The position numbers and the translations under genes were made by a program. This document shows positions 35,645-43,821 of a stretch of DNA of 64,000 nucleotides, one piece after another. Position 1 is the stretch's first letter, and each line of letters begins with the position of its first letter. Source of the stretch: Nonomuraea jabiensis (lineage in GTDB: Bacteria; Actinomycetota; Actinomycetes; Streptosporangiales; Streptosporangiaceae). Under the pieces are notes generated by a model. It saw nothing but the letters and a program-made list of their open reading frames with translations. It was not told where the DNA came from and did no database searches. The stretch spans positions 1,426,001 through 1,490,000 of the forward strand of contig NZ_JACHMB010000001.1 of NCBI RefSeq assembly GCF_014204795.1, in the 5' to 3' direction.

Positions 35645-37174
35645 TTGAAGCGCATCCTCATCCCCGCCGGTGGCGCCATCATGGCTACCGGCCTTCTGGC
35701 TGCCGGCCTGGCCGGCACCGCTCAGGCCGCCAACGACGTCGCCAGTGACCCGATGGCGGCGAGTGCGGCGAACGCCAAGGCCATTGCCGAGTTCTGGGCC
35801 GACAACAACGGTGCTGCCCTCCGGGCCGCCAAGGAGTCCAACGTCTGGGACAAGGGCGACATCTCCAAGCTGCAGAGCAAGGGCGGCTACAGCGCCGACA
35901 CCAAGCCCGGCTCGACGGCTCCGATCGGCCAGGAAAAGAAGACGACCGTCAAGGTCCAGAACGTCAACATGCCGAAGACCATCGGCAAGGTGTTCTTCGT
36001 CAACAGCAAGGGCGAGAAGAAGTGGTGCTCCGCCACTTCGATTCAGTCCCAGTACCGCAACCTGGTCGCCACGGCCGGTCACTGCGTGTACGACACGGCG
36101 ACCAACTCGGACGTCCTGTCCAAGTGGGTCTTCGTCCCCGGTTACTACCAGGGCAAGGCTCCTTGGGGCATCTACGTGGGTAAGCAGGCCTTCACCCACT
36201 ACGACTTCGACGTGTACGAGGACTGGGACCGCGACTACGCGTTCGTCACCGTGTACAACGGTGTCCAGCTCGGTGGCGGTACTCCCAAGCAGGTCTCCAA
36301 GGCCGACTGGGACAAGTACACCGGCATCAAGGACGCCAAGGACGTCGAGATCAGCCGCGAGGAGTTCCGTAAGGGCAAGCTCGACCCCACCTCGACCGAG
36401 GCGTACTGGGTGAAGAGGGGCACGGCGCCTGAGGCGACCGGCCCTGACTACCCGGGTGCCGTGGTCGGCAAGGTCGAGGTCGCCGAGGCCGCCTACAAGG
36501 CTGCCAAGGTCGGCAAGGGCAACGGCTTCAAGTTCGGTGAGCCCGTCACGGAGATCGTGACGGACAGCGAGGCCGCCGCCTACCTGGAGAACCAGAAGAA
36601 GGACGCGGCGAAGTACCCGGCCAAGGTCGTCAAGGACGCCCGCGGCAACTGGACGATCACGCACTACTACGTCCAGCAGTGGTACAAGGCCGGCTCCGAG
36701 ACGAAGTTCTACAAGACCGTCTTCTTCATCGTCGAGGGCTTCGCCAAGGACGCGGGCCGTCTCGGTGACAACGTCGGCGGTCAGGGCTTCGCTTGGAACC
36801 AGCCCACTGGCAAGCCCGTCCGCGTGTTCGGCTACCCGGCCGCTCCGCACCCCGACGGCAACAAGAACTACACCGGCGTGACTCCGAAGTGGTGCTACGG
36901 CCCCACCACGAAGAAGCTGGTCGGTTCGGCCGCCAAGAAGATCGAGGAGCACGTGGCCCTCAAGTGCGCCTTCACCGAGGGCGCCGACGGTGGTCCGTGG
37001 CTGTACAAGTACAGCAACTCCAAGCGTCTCGGTTACCTGAACGGTGTCGTGAGCACCTTCAACGACCAGGACGGCAACGGTCGCGTGGACTACATCTCCT
37101 CGCCGTACTTCGACGGTGAGACCAACGTGGTCTACAAGGCCGCTGCGGCCTCGTGGTCCGGCAAGATTGTCTAA
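35645..37174 (+). CDS. Secreted trypsin-fold pseudoprotease with insert domain, array member 4
   Basis: 509 residues from TTG 35645, with aaggag 8 bp upstream. Signal peptide KRILIPAGGAIMATGLLAAG then TAQA. His in VATAGHCVYD and Asp in DWDRDYAFVTV; the nucleophile position is Asp in TEGADGGPWLYK. An insert of about 120 residues between Asp and Ser blocks has GPDYPGAVV, KVGKGNGFKFGEPV and GNWTITHYYVQQWY. The disulphide Cys residues WCYG and LKCAF are present, and DQDGNGRVD resembles a Ca loop. Codons ending in T (GGT, GCT) are commoner than in neighbouring genes, suggesting high expression. Confidence 0.88.
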   Translation: MKRILIPAGGAIMATGLLAAGLAGTAQAANDVASDPMAASAANAKAIAEFWADNNGAALRAAKESNVWDKGDISKLQSKGGYSADTKPGSTAPIGQEKKTTVKVQNVNMPKTIGKVFFVNSKGEKKWCSATSIQSQYRNLVATAGHCVYDTATNSDVLSKWVFVPGYYQGKAPWGIYVGKQAFTHYDFDVYEDWDRDYAFVTVYNGVQLGGGTPKQVSKADWDKYTGIKDAKDVEISREEFRKGKLDPTSTEAYWVKRGTAPEATGPDYPGAVVGKVEVAEAAYKAAKVGKGNGFKFGEPVTEIVTDSEAAAYLENQKKDAAKYPAKVVKDARGNWTITHYYVQQWYKAGSETKFYKTVFFIVEGFAKDAGRLGDNVGGQGFAWNQPTGKPVRVFGYPAAPHPDGNKNYTGVTPKWCYGPTTKKLVGSAAKKIEEHVALKCAFTEGADGGPWLYKYSNSKRLGYLNGVVSTFNDQDGNGRVDYISSPYFDGETNVVYKAAAASWSGKIV

Positions 37175-37223
37175 GGTGACGGATAGCGACCGGCCATAGA
37201 CCGTTCGTATAACCGTTTCCCGC

Positions 37224-37252
37224 GAAGGGCCCGGCATCCCGCCGGGCCCTTC
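37224..37252 (+). terminator. Terminator after array member 4
   Basis: GAAGGGCCCGGC and GCCGGGCCCTTC form a 12-bp perfect stem with a 5-base loop, 49 bp after the stop. It is similar in sequence to the terminator of member 5. Confidence 0.8.
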
Positions 37253-37318
37253 TGCGTTCCCGCCGAAAGTGAAGGGCTGTTGGACGCATGGGGCGCTCAT
37301 ACGGTGCCATCAATCTAA

Positions 37319-37334
37319 TGTGATCTGCGTCACA
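37319..37334 (+). promoter_or_regulatory. Perfect CRP/GlxR-type site upstream of array member 5
   Basis: TGTGATCTGCGTCACA fits TGTGA-N6-TCACA exactly and lies 291 bp before the TTG start at 37610. Even the spacer start (TCTG) agrees with the site before member 4. Confidence 0.6.
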
Positions 37335-37538
37335 TCGCCTCTTCGACCATGATCGAAAGCACACTGGGGCCCCGTGGGCCATACTCACAACGCCCTTATG
37401 TTGATCAGGGCAAACGGTCTCGAAGCCAGCCTTACTCGACTCCTGCGCATCAGCCGTTTAAACATCACAGAACGGTCACGCCCGGCTTGTCGCATCTTTT
37501 CCTGTCAAAGCGGCTACCCGCGAGCAAGATCCACACTG

Positions 37539-37577
37539 TATGTTCCTGGCTATCCCTTTACTGACGCATGGGACGCA
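37539..37577 (+). promoter_or_regulatory. Conserved leader block of array member 5
   Basis: This is the second copy of the 39-bp block described at 35571-35609, starting with TATGTT as probable -10 element 71 bp before the start codon. Confidence 0.6.
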
Positions 37578-37609
37578 AGAGGCGTTCCACGACAGCGCAA
37601 GGAGTTACC

Positions 37610-39118
37610 TTGAAGCGCATCCTCCTCCCCGCCAGTGGCGCCATTCTGGCCACTGGTCTGCTGGCTGCTGGTCTGGCCGGCACCGCCCAGGCTCAGGCCG
37701 ACAACACCGTCGCTAGCGACCCGCTCGCCAAGACGGCGGCCCAGGCGGCCGAGACCCTGGACTTCTGGACCAAGTCCAACAACGCGGCCCTGAAGGGCGC
37801 TGTGGCGTTCACGCCCGACGCTCTCGAGGTCTCGAAGATCTCCTCCAAGGGTGGGTATGTAAACGACACCAAGCCTGGTGTGACCAACCCCATCGGCGAG
37901 GAGAAGAAGACCACCGTCAAGGTTCAGAACGTGAACCTGCCGAAGACCATCGGTAAGGTTTTCTTCGAGGGCCGCGACGGCAAGCTGTACTGGTGCTCCG
38001 GTACCTCGATCCAGTCGCAGTACCGCAACCTGGTCGCCACGGCCGGTCACTGCGTGTACGACCTGGCTGCGAACGACGAGGTCGTGTCCCGCTGGGTCTT
38101 CGTCCCCGGTTACTACCAGGGCAAGGCTCCTTGGGGCGTGTACGTGGGTAAGCAGGCCTTCACCCACTACGACTTCGACGTCTACGAGGACCTCGACCGC
38201 GACTACGCCTTCGTCACCGTCTACGACGGCATCGGCGGCACGCTGAACAAGCCCAAGGCGGTCGACTGGAAGACCTACGACGACTACAAGGGCGAGAAGT
38301 TCGTCAAGGACGTCACGGTCTCCGAGGACGAGTACAAGAAGGGCAAGCTCGACCCCGCGACCACGGACTACTACGACGTGGACCCGGGCAAGGCCGACGA
38401 GGCCACTGGTCCGGACTACCCCGGTGCCGTCGTGGACCGCAAGGAAGTCTCGAAGGAGACCTACGACCGCGCCAGGGTCGGCAAGGGCCAGGGCTACAAG
38501 TTCGGTGAGCCCGTCACCGAGATCGTGACCGAGGTCCAGTACAACGCGTACCGCGGCCTGGGCACGAAGACCAAGGACGCTGCCGGCAACTACCTCATCA
38601 CGCACTACTACGTGCAGGCGTGGTACCAGCCCGGCAAGGTCGCTCGCTACGTCCGGCTCACGCCGTACATCGTGGTGCACGAGGTCAAGAGCGTTGGTCG
38701 CCTCGGCGACAACGTTGGCGGCCAGGGCTTCGCGTGGAACCAGCCGCGTGGCAAGTACGTCCGCACCTTCGGTTACCCGCAGGGCGCTCACCCCGACGGC
38801 AACAAGCCCTTCACCGGTGTCACGCCGAAGTGGATCTACGGCAAGACCGCGACCAACTACGTCGTGGTGCCGAAGTACAAGGTCGAGGAGCAGGTCGGCC
38901 TGAAGGGCACCGTGACCGGTGGCTACGACGGCGGCCCGTGGCTGTACAAGTACAGCAACGCCAAGCGTCTCGGCTACGTCAACGGTGTCACCAGCCTCAT
39001 CGCTGACACCGACGGCAACAACCGGTACGACACGATCACGTCGCCGTACTTCGACGGTGAGACCAACGTCGTCTACAAGGCCGCTGCGGCCTCGTGGAGC
39101 GGCAAGCTCATCCCGTAG
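37610..39118 (+). CDS. Secreted trypsin-fold pseudoprotease with insert domain, array member 5
   Basis: 502 residues from TTG 37610, with aaggag 5 bp upstream. Signal peptide KRILLPASGAILATGLLAAG. His (VATAGHCVYD) and Asp (DLDRDYAFVTV) are kept; the nucleophile is Asp in TGGYDGGPWLYK. The insert domain has GPDYPGAVV, RVGKGQGYKFGEPV and GNYLITHYYVQAWY. Unlike all other members it has lost both late cysteines (WIYGKT and LKGTVT), a paired loss that supports a disulphide between those positions. The catalytic domain is closest to member 4. Codon use resembles that of member 4. Confidence 0.88.
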   Translation: MKRILLPASGAILATGLLAAGLAGTAQAQADNTVASDPLAKTAAQAAETLDFWTKSNNAALKGAVAFTPDALEVSKISSKGGYVNDTKPGVTNPIGEEKKTTVKVQNVNLPKTIGKVFFEGRDGKLYWCSGTSIQSQYRNLVATAGHCVYDLAANDEVVSRWVFVPGYYQGKAPWGVYVGKQAFTHYDFDVYEDLDRDYAFVTVYDGIGGTLNKPKAVDWKTYDDYKGEKFVKDVTVSEDEYKKGKLDPATTDYYDVDPGKADEATGPDYPGAVVDRKEVSKETYDRARVGKGQGYKFGEPVTEIVTEVQYNAYRGLGTKTKDAAGNYLITHYYVQAWYQPGKVARYVRLTPYIVVHEVKSVGRLGDNVGGQGFAWNQPRGKYVRTFGYPQGAHPDGNKPFTGVTPKWIYGKTATNYVVVPKYKVEEQVGLKGTVTGGYDGGPWLYKYSNAKRLGYVNGVTSLIADTDGNNRYDTITSPYFDGETNVVYKAAAASWSGKLIP

Positions 39119-39165
39119 TTCGCTGCGGATCGGAACGAAGACTTGTTCGTCGTTCTTTAGCAATA

Positions 39166-39205
39166 CCGAAGGGCTCGGCATCCTGCCGGGCCCTTCGGCC
39201 TTTTT
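39166..39205 (+). terminator. Terminator after array member 5
   Basis: CCGAAGGGCTCGGCA and TGCCGGGCCCTTCGG form a 15-bp stem with one wobble pair and a 3-base loop, followed by CCTTTTT. Confidence 0.85.
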
Positions 39206-39292
39206 GCTGAGAAATCTGGGAATTCCCCTTACCAGAGTGACTAATGGGTCGATAGGGTCTTTACACGCCTTTTGACAACTGTGGAGCCTCCC

Positions 39293-40780
39293 GTGAAGCG
39301 CCTGTTCATCCCCCTAGCCGCCGCCTGCCTGAGTGCCGCCGCCCTCGCCGTCCCAGCCACCGCCGCACCGAGCTGGGCCACCGACAATCTCCAGCCCAAG
39401 CCGGCCGACGCGTACGGCGACGCCTATTTCTGGCTCGACTCCAACGGAGCCGCCCTGCGCAAGGCCACCCAGTACAACCTGGACGCCAAGAACGTCTCCA
39501 AGCTGGTGTCGACGGGCAGCAACGGCGCCCCTGACGGCAAGCCGGGCATGACCGGCCCGACCACCACCCCCAAGGCGGCGGTGTCCAAGAACATCAACCT
39601 GCCCAAGACCATCGGCAAGGTGTTCTTCCTCGACAAGTCCGGCAACTACCGCTGGTGCTCGGCGACGTCCATCCAGTCCAGGAACCGCAACCTGGTCGCC
39701 ACCGCGGGTCACTGCGTCTTCGCGAACGGCAAGGACGACGTCTACGACAAGTGGATCTTCGTACCCGGCTACTACCAGGGCAAGGCCCCCTGGGGCGTTT
39801 ACGTGGGTGCCTACGCCTTCACGGCGTACGACCTCGACACCTACGACGACTACGACGGCGACTTCGCGTTCGTCGCGGTGCACAACGGCTTCGCGCTGGC
39901 GGGCGAGAAGGAGGTCTCCCGCAACGACTTCAAGGCGTGGGCCGGCGACAAGTGGGTCAAGCCGCGCGAGATCAGCTCCGCGGAGTTCCTCAAGTGCCAG
40001 CTCACCCTCGGCGACTGCTGGTCGGAGGGCGAGGACAAGCCGGCCGACCTCGTGGGCCCCGACTACCCCGGCGCCGTCCTGGAGAAGGTCGAGGTCAGCG
40101 AGGCCGCGTACAAGGCCGCGAAGGTGGGCAAGGGCCAGGGCTTCAAGTTCGGCGAGCCCATCGTGGAGCAGGTCACCAAGCCTCAGCAGGACGCCTACCA
40201 GGGCCCCGGCGTCAAGGGCACCGACAAGCTGGGCAACTACACCATCACCCACTACTACACGCAGAAGTGGGTCAAGCCCGGCACGTCACGTAAGTACTTC
40301 GAGGCCCACTACATCCTCGGCATCGCCAAGGACATGGGCCGGCTCGGTGACGTGGTCGGCGGGCAGGGTGTGGCCTGGAACCAGCCCCTCGGCCAGCAGG
40401 TGACCGCGTTCGGCTACCCCTCCGCCCCGCACCCCGACGGCGACCGCCCGTTCACCGGTGTGACGCCGAAGTGGTGCTCCGGCAAGACCGCGACCAAGAG
40501 CTACCAGGTCAACACGTTCAAGGTCGAGACGCACCAGCTGCTCAAGTGCTCCATGACGCCCGGCGCCGACGGCGGCCCCTGGCTCATCAAGTACGACAAC
40601 AACAAGCGCACCGGCTACGTCAACGGCGTGACCAGCCTGTTCCACGACAACGACGGCAACGGCCGGGTCGACTACATCAGCTCGGCGATCTTCGACGGTG
40701 AGGTGGCCGACGTGTACAACAAGGCCAACTACGCGGAGACCAAGAAGATCGTCGGCCCGAACGGCGAGCTTCTCCAGTAG
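39293..40780 (+). CDS. Secreted trypsin-fold pseudoprotease with insert domain, array member 6
   Basis: 495 residues from GTG 39293 (tggagc upstream). Signal peptide KRLFIPLAAACLSAAALAV then PATAAP. His (VATAGHCVFA) and Asp (YDGDFAFVAV) are kept; Asp replaces Ser in TPGADGGPWLIK. The insert domain has GPDYPGAVL, KVGKGQGFKFGEPI and GNYTITHYYTQKWV, plus a private Cys pair (LKCQLTLGDCW). The C-terminal KIVGPNGELLQ matches member 3. The upstream region lacks the 39-bp block and a clear CRP-type site. It converges on the NsdA-like gene. Confidence 0.88.
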   Translation: MKRLFIPLAAACLSAAALAVPATAAPSWATDNLQPKPADAYGDAYFWLDSNGAALRKATQYNLDAKNVSKLVSTGSNGAPDGKPGMTGPTTTPKAAVSKNINLPKTIGKVFFLDKSGNYRWCSATSIQSRNRNLVATAGHCVFANGKDDVYDKWIFVPGYYQGKAPWGVYVGAYAFTAYDLDTYDDYDGDFAFVAVHNGFALAGEKEVSRNDFKAWAGDKWVKPREISSAEFLKCQLTLGDCWSEGEDKPADLVGPDYPGAVLEKVEVSEAAYKAAKVGKGQGFKFGEPIVEQVTKPQQDAYQGPGVKGTDKLGNYTITHYYTQKWVKPGTSRKYFEAHYILGIAKDMGRLGDVVGGQGVAWNQPLGQQVTAFGYPSAPHPDGDRPFTGVTPKWCSGKTATKSYQVNTFKVETHQLLKCSMTPGADGGPWLIKYDNNKRTGYVNGVTSLFHDNDGNGRVDYISSAIFDGEVADVYNKANYAETKKIVGPNGELLQ

Positions 40781-40797
40781 ACGGCGGCACGAAAAAG

Positions 40798-40824
40798 CGG
40801 CCCGGGTGCCAGGCACCCGGGCCG
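40798..40824. terminator. Bidirectional terminator between array member 6 and the regulator gene
   Basis: CGGCCCGGGTGCC and GGCACCCGGGCCG make a 13-bp stem with a single unpaired base, so the real loop is opened by a few base pairs. It is followed by TTTCTC on the plus strand and preceded by AAAAAG, so it can serve both converging genes. Confidence 0.85.
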
Positions 40825-40831
40825 TTTCTCG

Positions 40832-42190
40832 TCATACCGGCGCGAGCTCCCGCGTCCGTTCGCGCAGCGCCAGCACGGCCCGCTCGTTCTTGTACGGCTC
40901 CAGCCGCCGCCGCAGGTCGGCCGCGTACGACCGGGACCGGGTCGACTGCAGCTCCCCCGCCAACGCGAAAGCGGTGCCCGCGACCGAGCACGCCTCCTCC
41001 AGCTCCCCGCACTGCAGCAGCCCGGCGGACAGCAGGGACAGGTTGAACATCCGCCCGCGGACGTAGCGGGAGTCCATGTCGAGCGAGCGCCGGGCCTGCC
41101 GCACGGCCCGCTCCCCCTCCCCCAGGTCACGGAAGCAGTGAGCGAACTTCGCCGCCAGGTAGGCCTCGTCGAAGTAGCTGAGCCAGACCGGCTCGTCGGC
41201 GGGCTTGCGGGCGTCGAAGGCGCACTCCGCCTCGTGCAGGGAGACCCCGCAGGAGCGGGCGTCGCCCAGGCCGGCGTGGGCGTGGGCCTCCAGGACGTGC
41301 GCGGAGGCCAGCAGCGTGTGCACGCCGGCGCGGCGGGCCGCCAGCTGGGCGGACCGGGCCAGGTCGAGGGCGTGGGAGGGCTGGCCCATGTAGATGGCCT
41401 GGTGGGCCATGCCGGCCAGGATCTCGCCGCCCAGGGTGTGGTCGTCGGCGCTCCTGGCCAGGCGGAGCGCCTGGATGAGGTAGCGCTGGGCGAGACCGTG
41501 CTGCTCCATGTCGTAGGCCATCCAGCCGGCCAGGCGGGTCAGCTCGGCGGCCGCGGCGGCCAGGCGGCGGCCGGTGGACTCGTCGTACAGGCCGTCCTTG
41601 AGCAGCGGCGAGACGCCGGTGTCCAGGTACTTGACCACGGACGAGCGGACCCGGCCGCTGCCGAAACGGTTGTCGAGCTCACCGAACGATCGGGTGACCT
41701 CTTGGATGGCGGCGATGTCGGCGCGGCCCACCCGCCGCGCGCCCGTGCCGCTCAGGTGTCCCCCGGGTGGGGACGTCAGCCAGCGGATGGCTCCCACGGA
41801 GCCCGCTCCTATCGCGAAGGTCGAGTCGATCAGGAACCTCCGTCTCTCCACGTCGGCCCGCCATAGCGCCGTCACGGTCGCGACCCCCTCCTGCCACGTG
41901 TGCGTGAACTCCTGCCCGAGATCGAGGGGTGTGAGGATCGCCGGCATGCCCAGGTCCTCCGAGGTAACCGGTCGGCCCAGCCGCATCGCGAAGATCTCCG
42001 CGAGCAGGTAGGGCACGGGGTCACGTGGCCTCTGACCACCGATCCAGCGCAACACGGAGCTGTGGTCGTATTTGAGGCCCGGAGTGCCACGGGCGGCTCC
42101 CCAATCGTTCAGGCACCTGGCCAGTCCCTTGTGGGAGAAACCCGCTTCCGCGATGAACTGCCGCAGCAGTCGGTTCGGCTCGCGTTCCAT
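40832..42190 (-). CDS. NsdA-like XRE/TPR regulator
   Basis: 452 residues from ATG 42190, preceded by gaggag. The N-terminus (EPNRLLRQFIAEAGFSHKGL, then LKYDHSSVLRWIGGQRP) is the helix-turn-helix of the NsdA family; the remainder is helical with tetratricopeptide-like repeats (LAQRYLIQALRLARSADDHTL, QPSHALDLARSAQLAARRAG). NsdA represses differentiation and antibiotic production in Streptomyces. It converges on the trypsin-fold array, but nothing shows that it controls it. Confidence 0.82.
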   Translation of the reverse strand: MEREPNRLLRQFIAEAGFSHKGLARCLNDWGAARGTPGLKYDHSSVLRWIGGQRPRDPVPYLLAEIFAMRLGRPVTSEDLGMPAILTPLDLGQEFTHTWQEGVATVTALWRADVERRRFLIDSTFAIGAGSVGAIRWLTSPPGGHLSGTGARRVGRADIAAIQEVTRSFGELDNRFGSGRVRSSVVKYLDTGVSPLLKDGLYDESTGRRLAAAAAELTRLAGWMAYDMEQHGLAQRYLIQALRLARSADDHTLGGEILAGMAHQAIYMGQPSHALDLARSAQLAARRAGVHTLLASAHVLEAHAHAGLGDARSCGVSLHEAECAFDARKPADEPVWLSYFDEAYLAAKFAHCFRDLGEGERAVRQARRSLDMDSRYVRGRMFNLSLLSAGLLQCGELEEACSVAGTAFALAGELQSTRSRSYAADLRRRLEPYKNERAVLALRERTRELAPV

Positions 42191-42303
42191 CGCTCTCCTC
42201 GTCACAGGAGTTGGGCGCCCACACCTTACAGAGAGCTACTGTTATAGCACCTTGCGTAAAGGTTTTAGGGCAGTTCTCAAAGAGACCCCCAACTCCATGA
42301 GAA

Positions 42304-42336
42304 ACGGGGGCCTCCCTGATCCGTGGAGGCCCCCGT
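42304..42336 (-). terminator. Terminator after the malic enzyme gene
   Basis: ACGGGGGCCTCC and GGAGGCCCCCGT form a 12-bp perfect stem with a 9-base loop, 9 bp past the stop on the minus strand and followed there by TTTCTC. Confidence 0.82.
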
Positions 42337-42345
42337 ACGAGGAGG

Positions 42346-43560
42346 TCAGACGCGGGCGACGCCGTCCGCGCGGGCCTGGGCCGCGACCGCGGCGGTCACG
42401 GCGGGCGCGACGCGCTCGTCGAACGGGCTCGGGATGACGTACGTCGGCGAGAGGTCGTCGCCGACGACGCCGGCCAGTGCGTTGGCGGCGGCCACCTTCA
42501 TGTTCTCGGTGATGGCCGACGCGCGCACGTCGAGGGCGCCCCTGAAGACGCCGGGGAAGGCCAGCACGTTGTTGATCTGGTTGGGGAAGTCGGAGCGGCC
42601 GGTGGCCACGACCCTGGCGTGCCGGGCGGCGGCCTCGGGGTGGACCTCGGGGGTGGGGTTGGACAGGGCGAAGACGATGGCGTCGGGCGCCATGGAGGCG
42701 ATGGCCGCCTCGGACACGGTGGATCCGGACAGCCCGACGAACACGTCGGCGCCCGCGAGCGCGTCCTCCGTCGAGCCGGTGTGGCCGGCGCGGTTGGTGT
42801 CGCGGGCGAGGGCCTCCTTGACGGGGTTGAGCCCTTCGCGGCCCGCGTAGATCATGCCCTTGGAGTCGGCGACCGCGATGTCGCCGATGCCCGCCTCCAG
42901 CAGGATGCGGGAGACCGCGACGCCGGAGGCGCCCGCGCCGGCCACGACGGCGCGCAGGTCGCCGAGCGAGCGCCCGGTCAGGCGGGCGGCGTTCTGGAGC
43001 GCGGCGAGCACCACGATGGCGGTGCCGTGCTGGTCGTCGTGGAAGACGGGGATGTCGAGCAGCTCGCGGAGCCGGTCCTCGACCTCGAAGCAGCGCGGGG
43101 CGCTGATGTCCTCGAGGTTGATGCCGCCGAACGACGGCGCGAGGCGCACGACGGTCTCGACGAGGGCGTCGACGTCGGTGCAGTCGAGGCAGATGGGGAC
43201 GGCGTCGACGTTCGCGAACTGCTTGAACAGCAGCGCCTTGCCCTCCATGACCGGCATGGCGGCCGCGGGGCCGATGTCGCCCAGGCCGAGCACGGCGGTG
43301 CCGTCGGAGACGACGGCGACCACGTTGGAGACCCAGGTGTAGTCGTTGACCAGCGCGGGCGTCTCGGCGATGGCGGTGCAGACCCGGGCGACGCCGGGCG
43401 TGTAGGCGAGGGAGAGGTCGTCCGCGTCGCGGACGGGAACCGTGGAGCGGACCTCGAGCTTGCCTCCGCGGTGCAGCGCGAAGGCCGGATCGAGATCGAG
43501 TTTCTCGACGGGAACGGAAGCAGAAGCGGGCGTGACAGCCACAGCGACCCCTGTAGTCAT
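42346..43560 (-). CDS. NAD(P)-dependent malic enzyme
   Basis: 404 residues. DLSLAYTPGVARVCTAIAE holds the catalytic Tyr, GKALLFKQFANVDAVPICLD the Lys, LEDISAPRCFEVEDRL and VFHDDQHGTAIVVLAAL the metal-binding acidic residues, and AVVAGAGASGVAVSRILL the cofactor motif. It is of the short bacterial type, without a phosphotransacetylase domain. It converts malate to pyruvate and CO2, supplying NAD(P)H and linking the TCA cycle to C3 metabolism. It is monocistronic with a clear terminator. Confidence 0.94.
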   Translation of the reverse strand: MTTGVAVAVTPASASVPVEKLDLDPAFALHRGGKLEVRSTVPVRDADDLSLAYTPGVARVCTAIAETPALVNDYTWVSNVVAVVSDGTAVLGLGDIGPAAAMPVMEGKALLFKQFANVDAVPICLDCTDVDALVETVVRLAPSFGGINLEDISAPRCFEVEDRLRELLDIPVFHDDQHGTAIVVLAALQNAARLTGRSLGDLRAVVAGAGASGVAVSRILLEAGIGDIAVADSKGMIYAGREGLNPVKEALARDTNRAGHTGSTEDALAGADVFVGLSGSTVSEAAIASMAPDAIVFALSNPTPEVHPEAAARHARVVATGRSDFPNQINNVLAFPGVFRGALDVRASAITENMKVAAANALAGVVGDDLSPTYVIPSPFDERVAPAVTAAVAAQARADGVARV

Positions 43561-43821
43561 CGGGAGCGGAAGAAACCTTCGGCGGGCGAGCGCGAGCGGG
43601 CTGGCCTCGGTAGCTGCCAGGATCCCCTCGTCGGTCGTCTCAGAGGGGTACGGGGGTCACCCGTCTCCCTATCGTGCCACATGGTGAGATGGAGTCGGTC
43701 TCAGAGCCGACGCCGTTCTGTTGACGCATCGTTAAATGTCTGATGACGGAGCGGTGCGAAACCCCATTTAAACTGCACAAAACGCAAGTTTCCTGGCTTT
43801 TCACTTTCGAGGAGGCCGTAC

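Larger units (their letters stand above)
37175..37609. other. Regulatory stretch between array members 4 and 5
   Basis: No gene. It contains the terminator of member 4 (37224-37252), a perfect CRP-type site (37319-37334) and the conserved 39-bp leader block (37539-37577). Confidence 0.6.
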
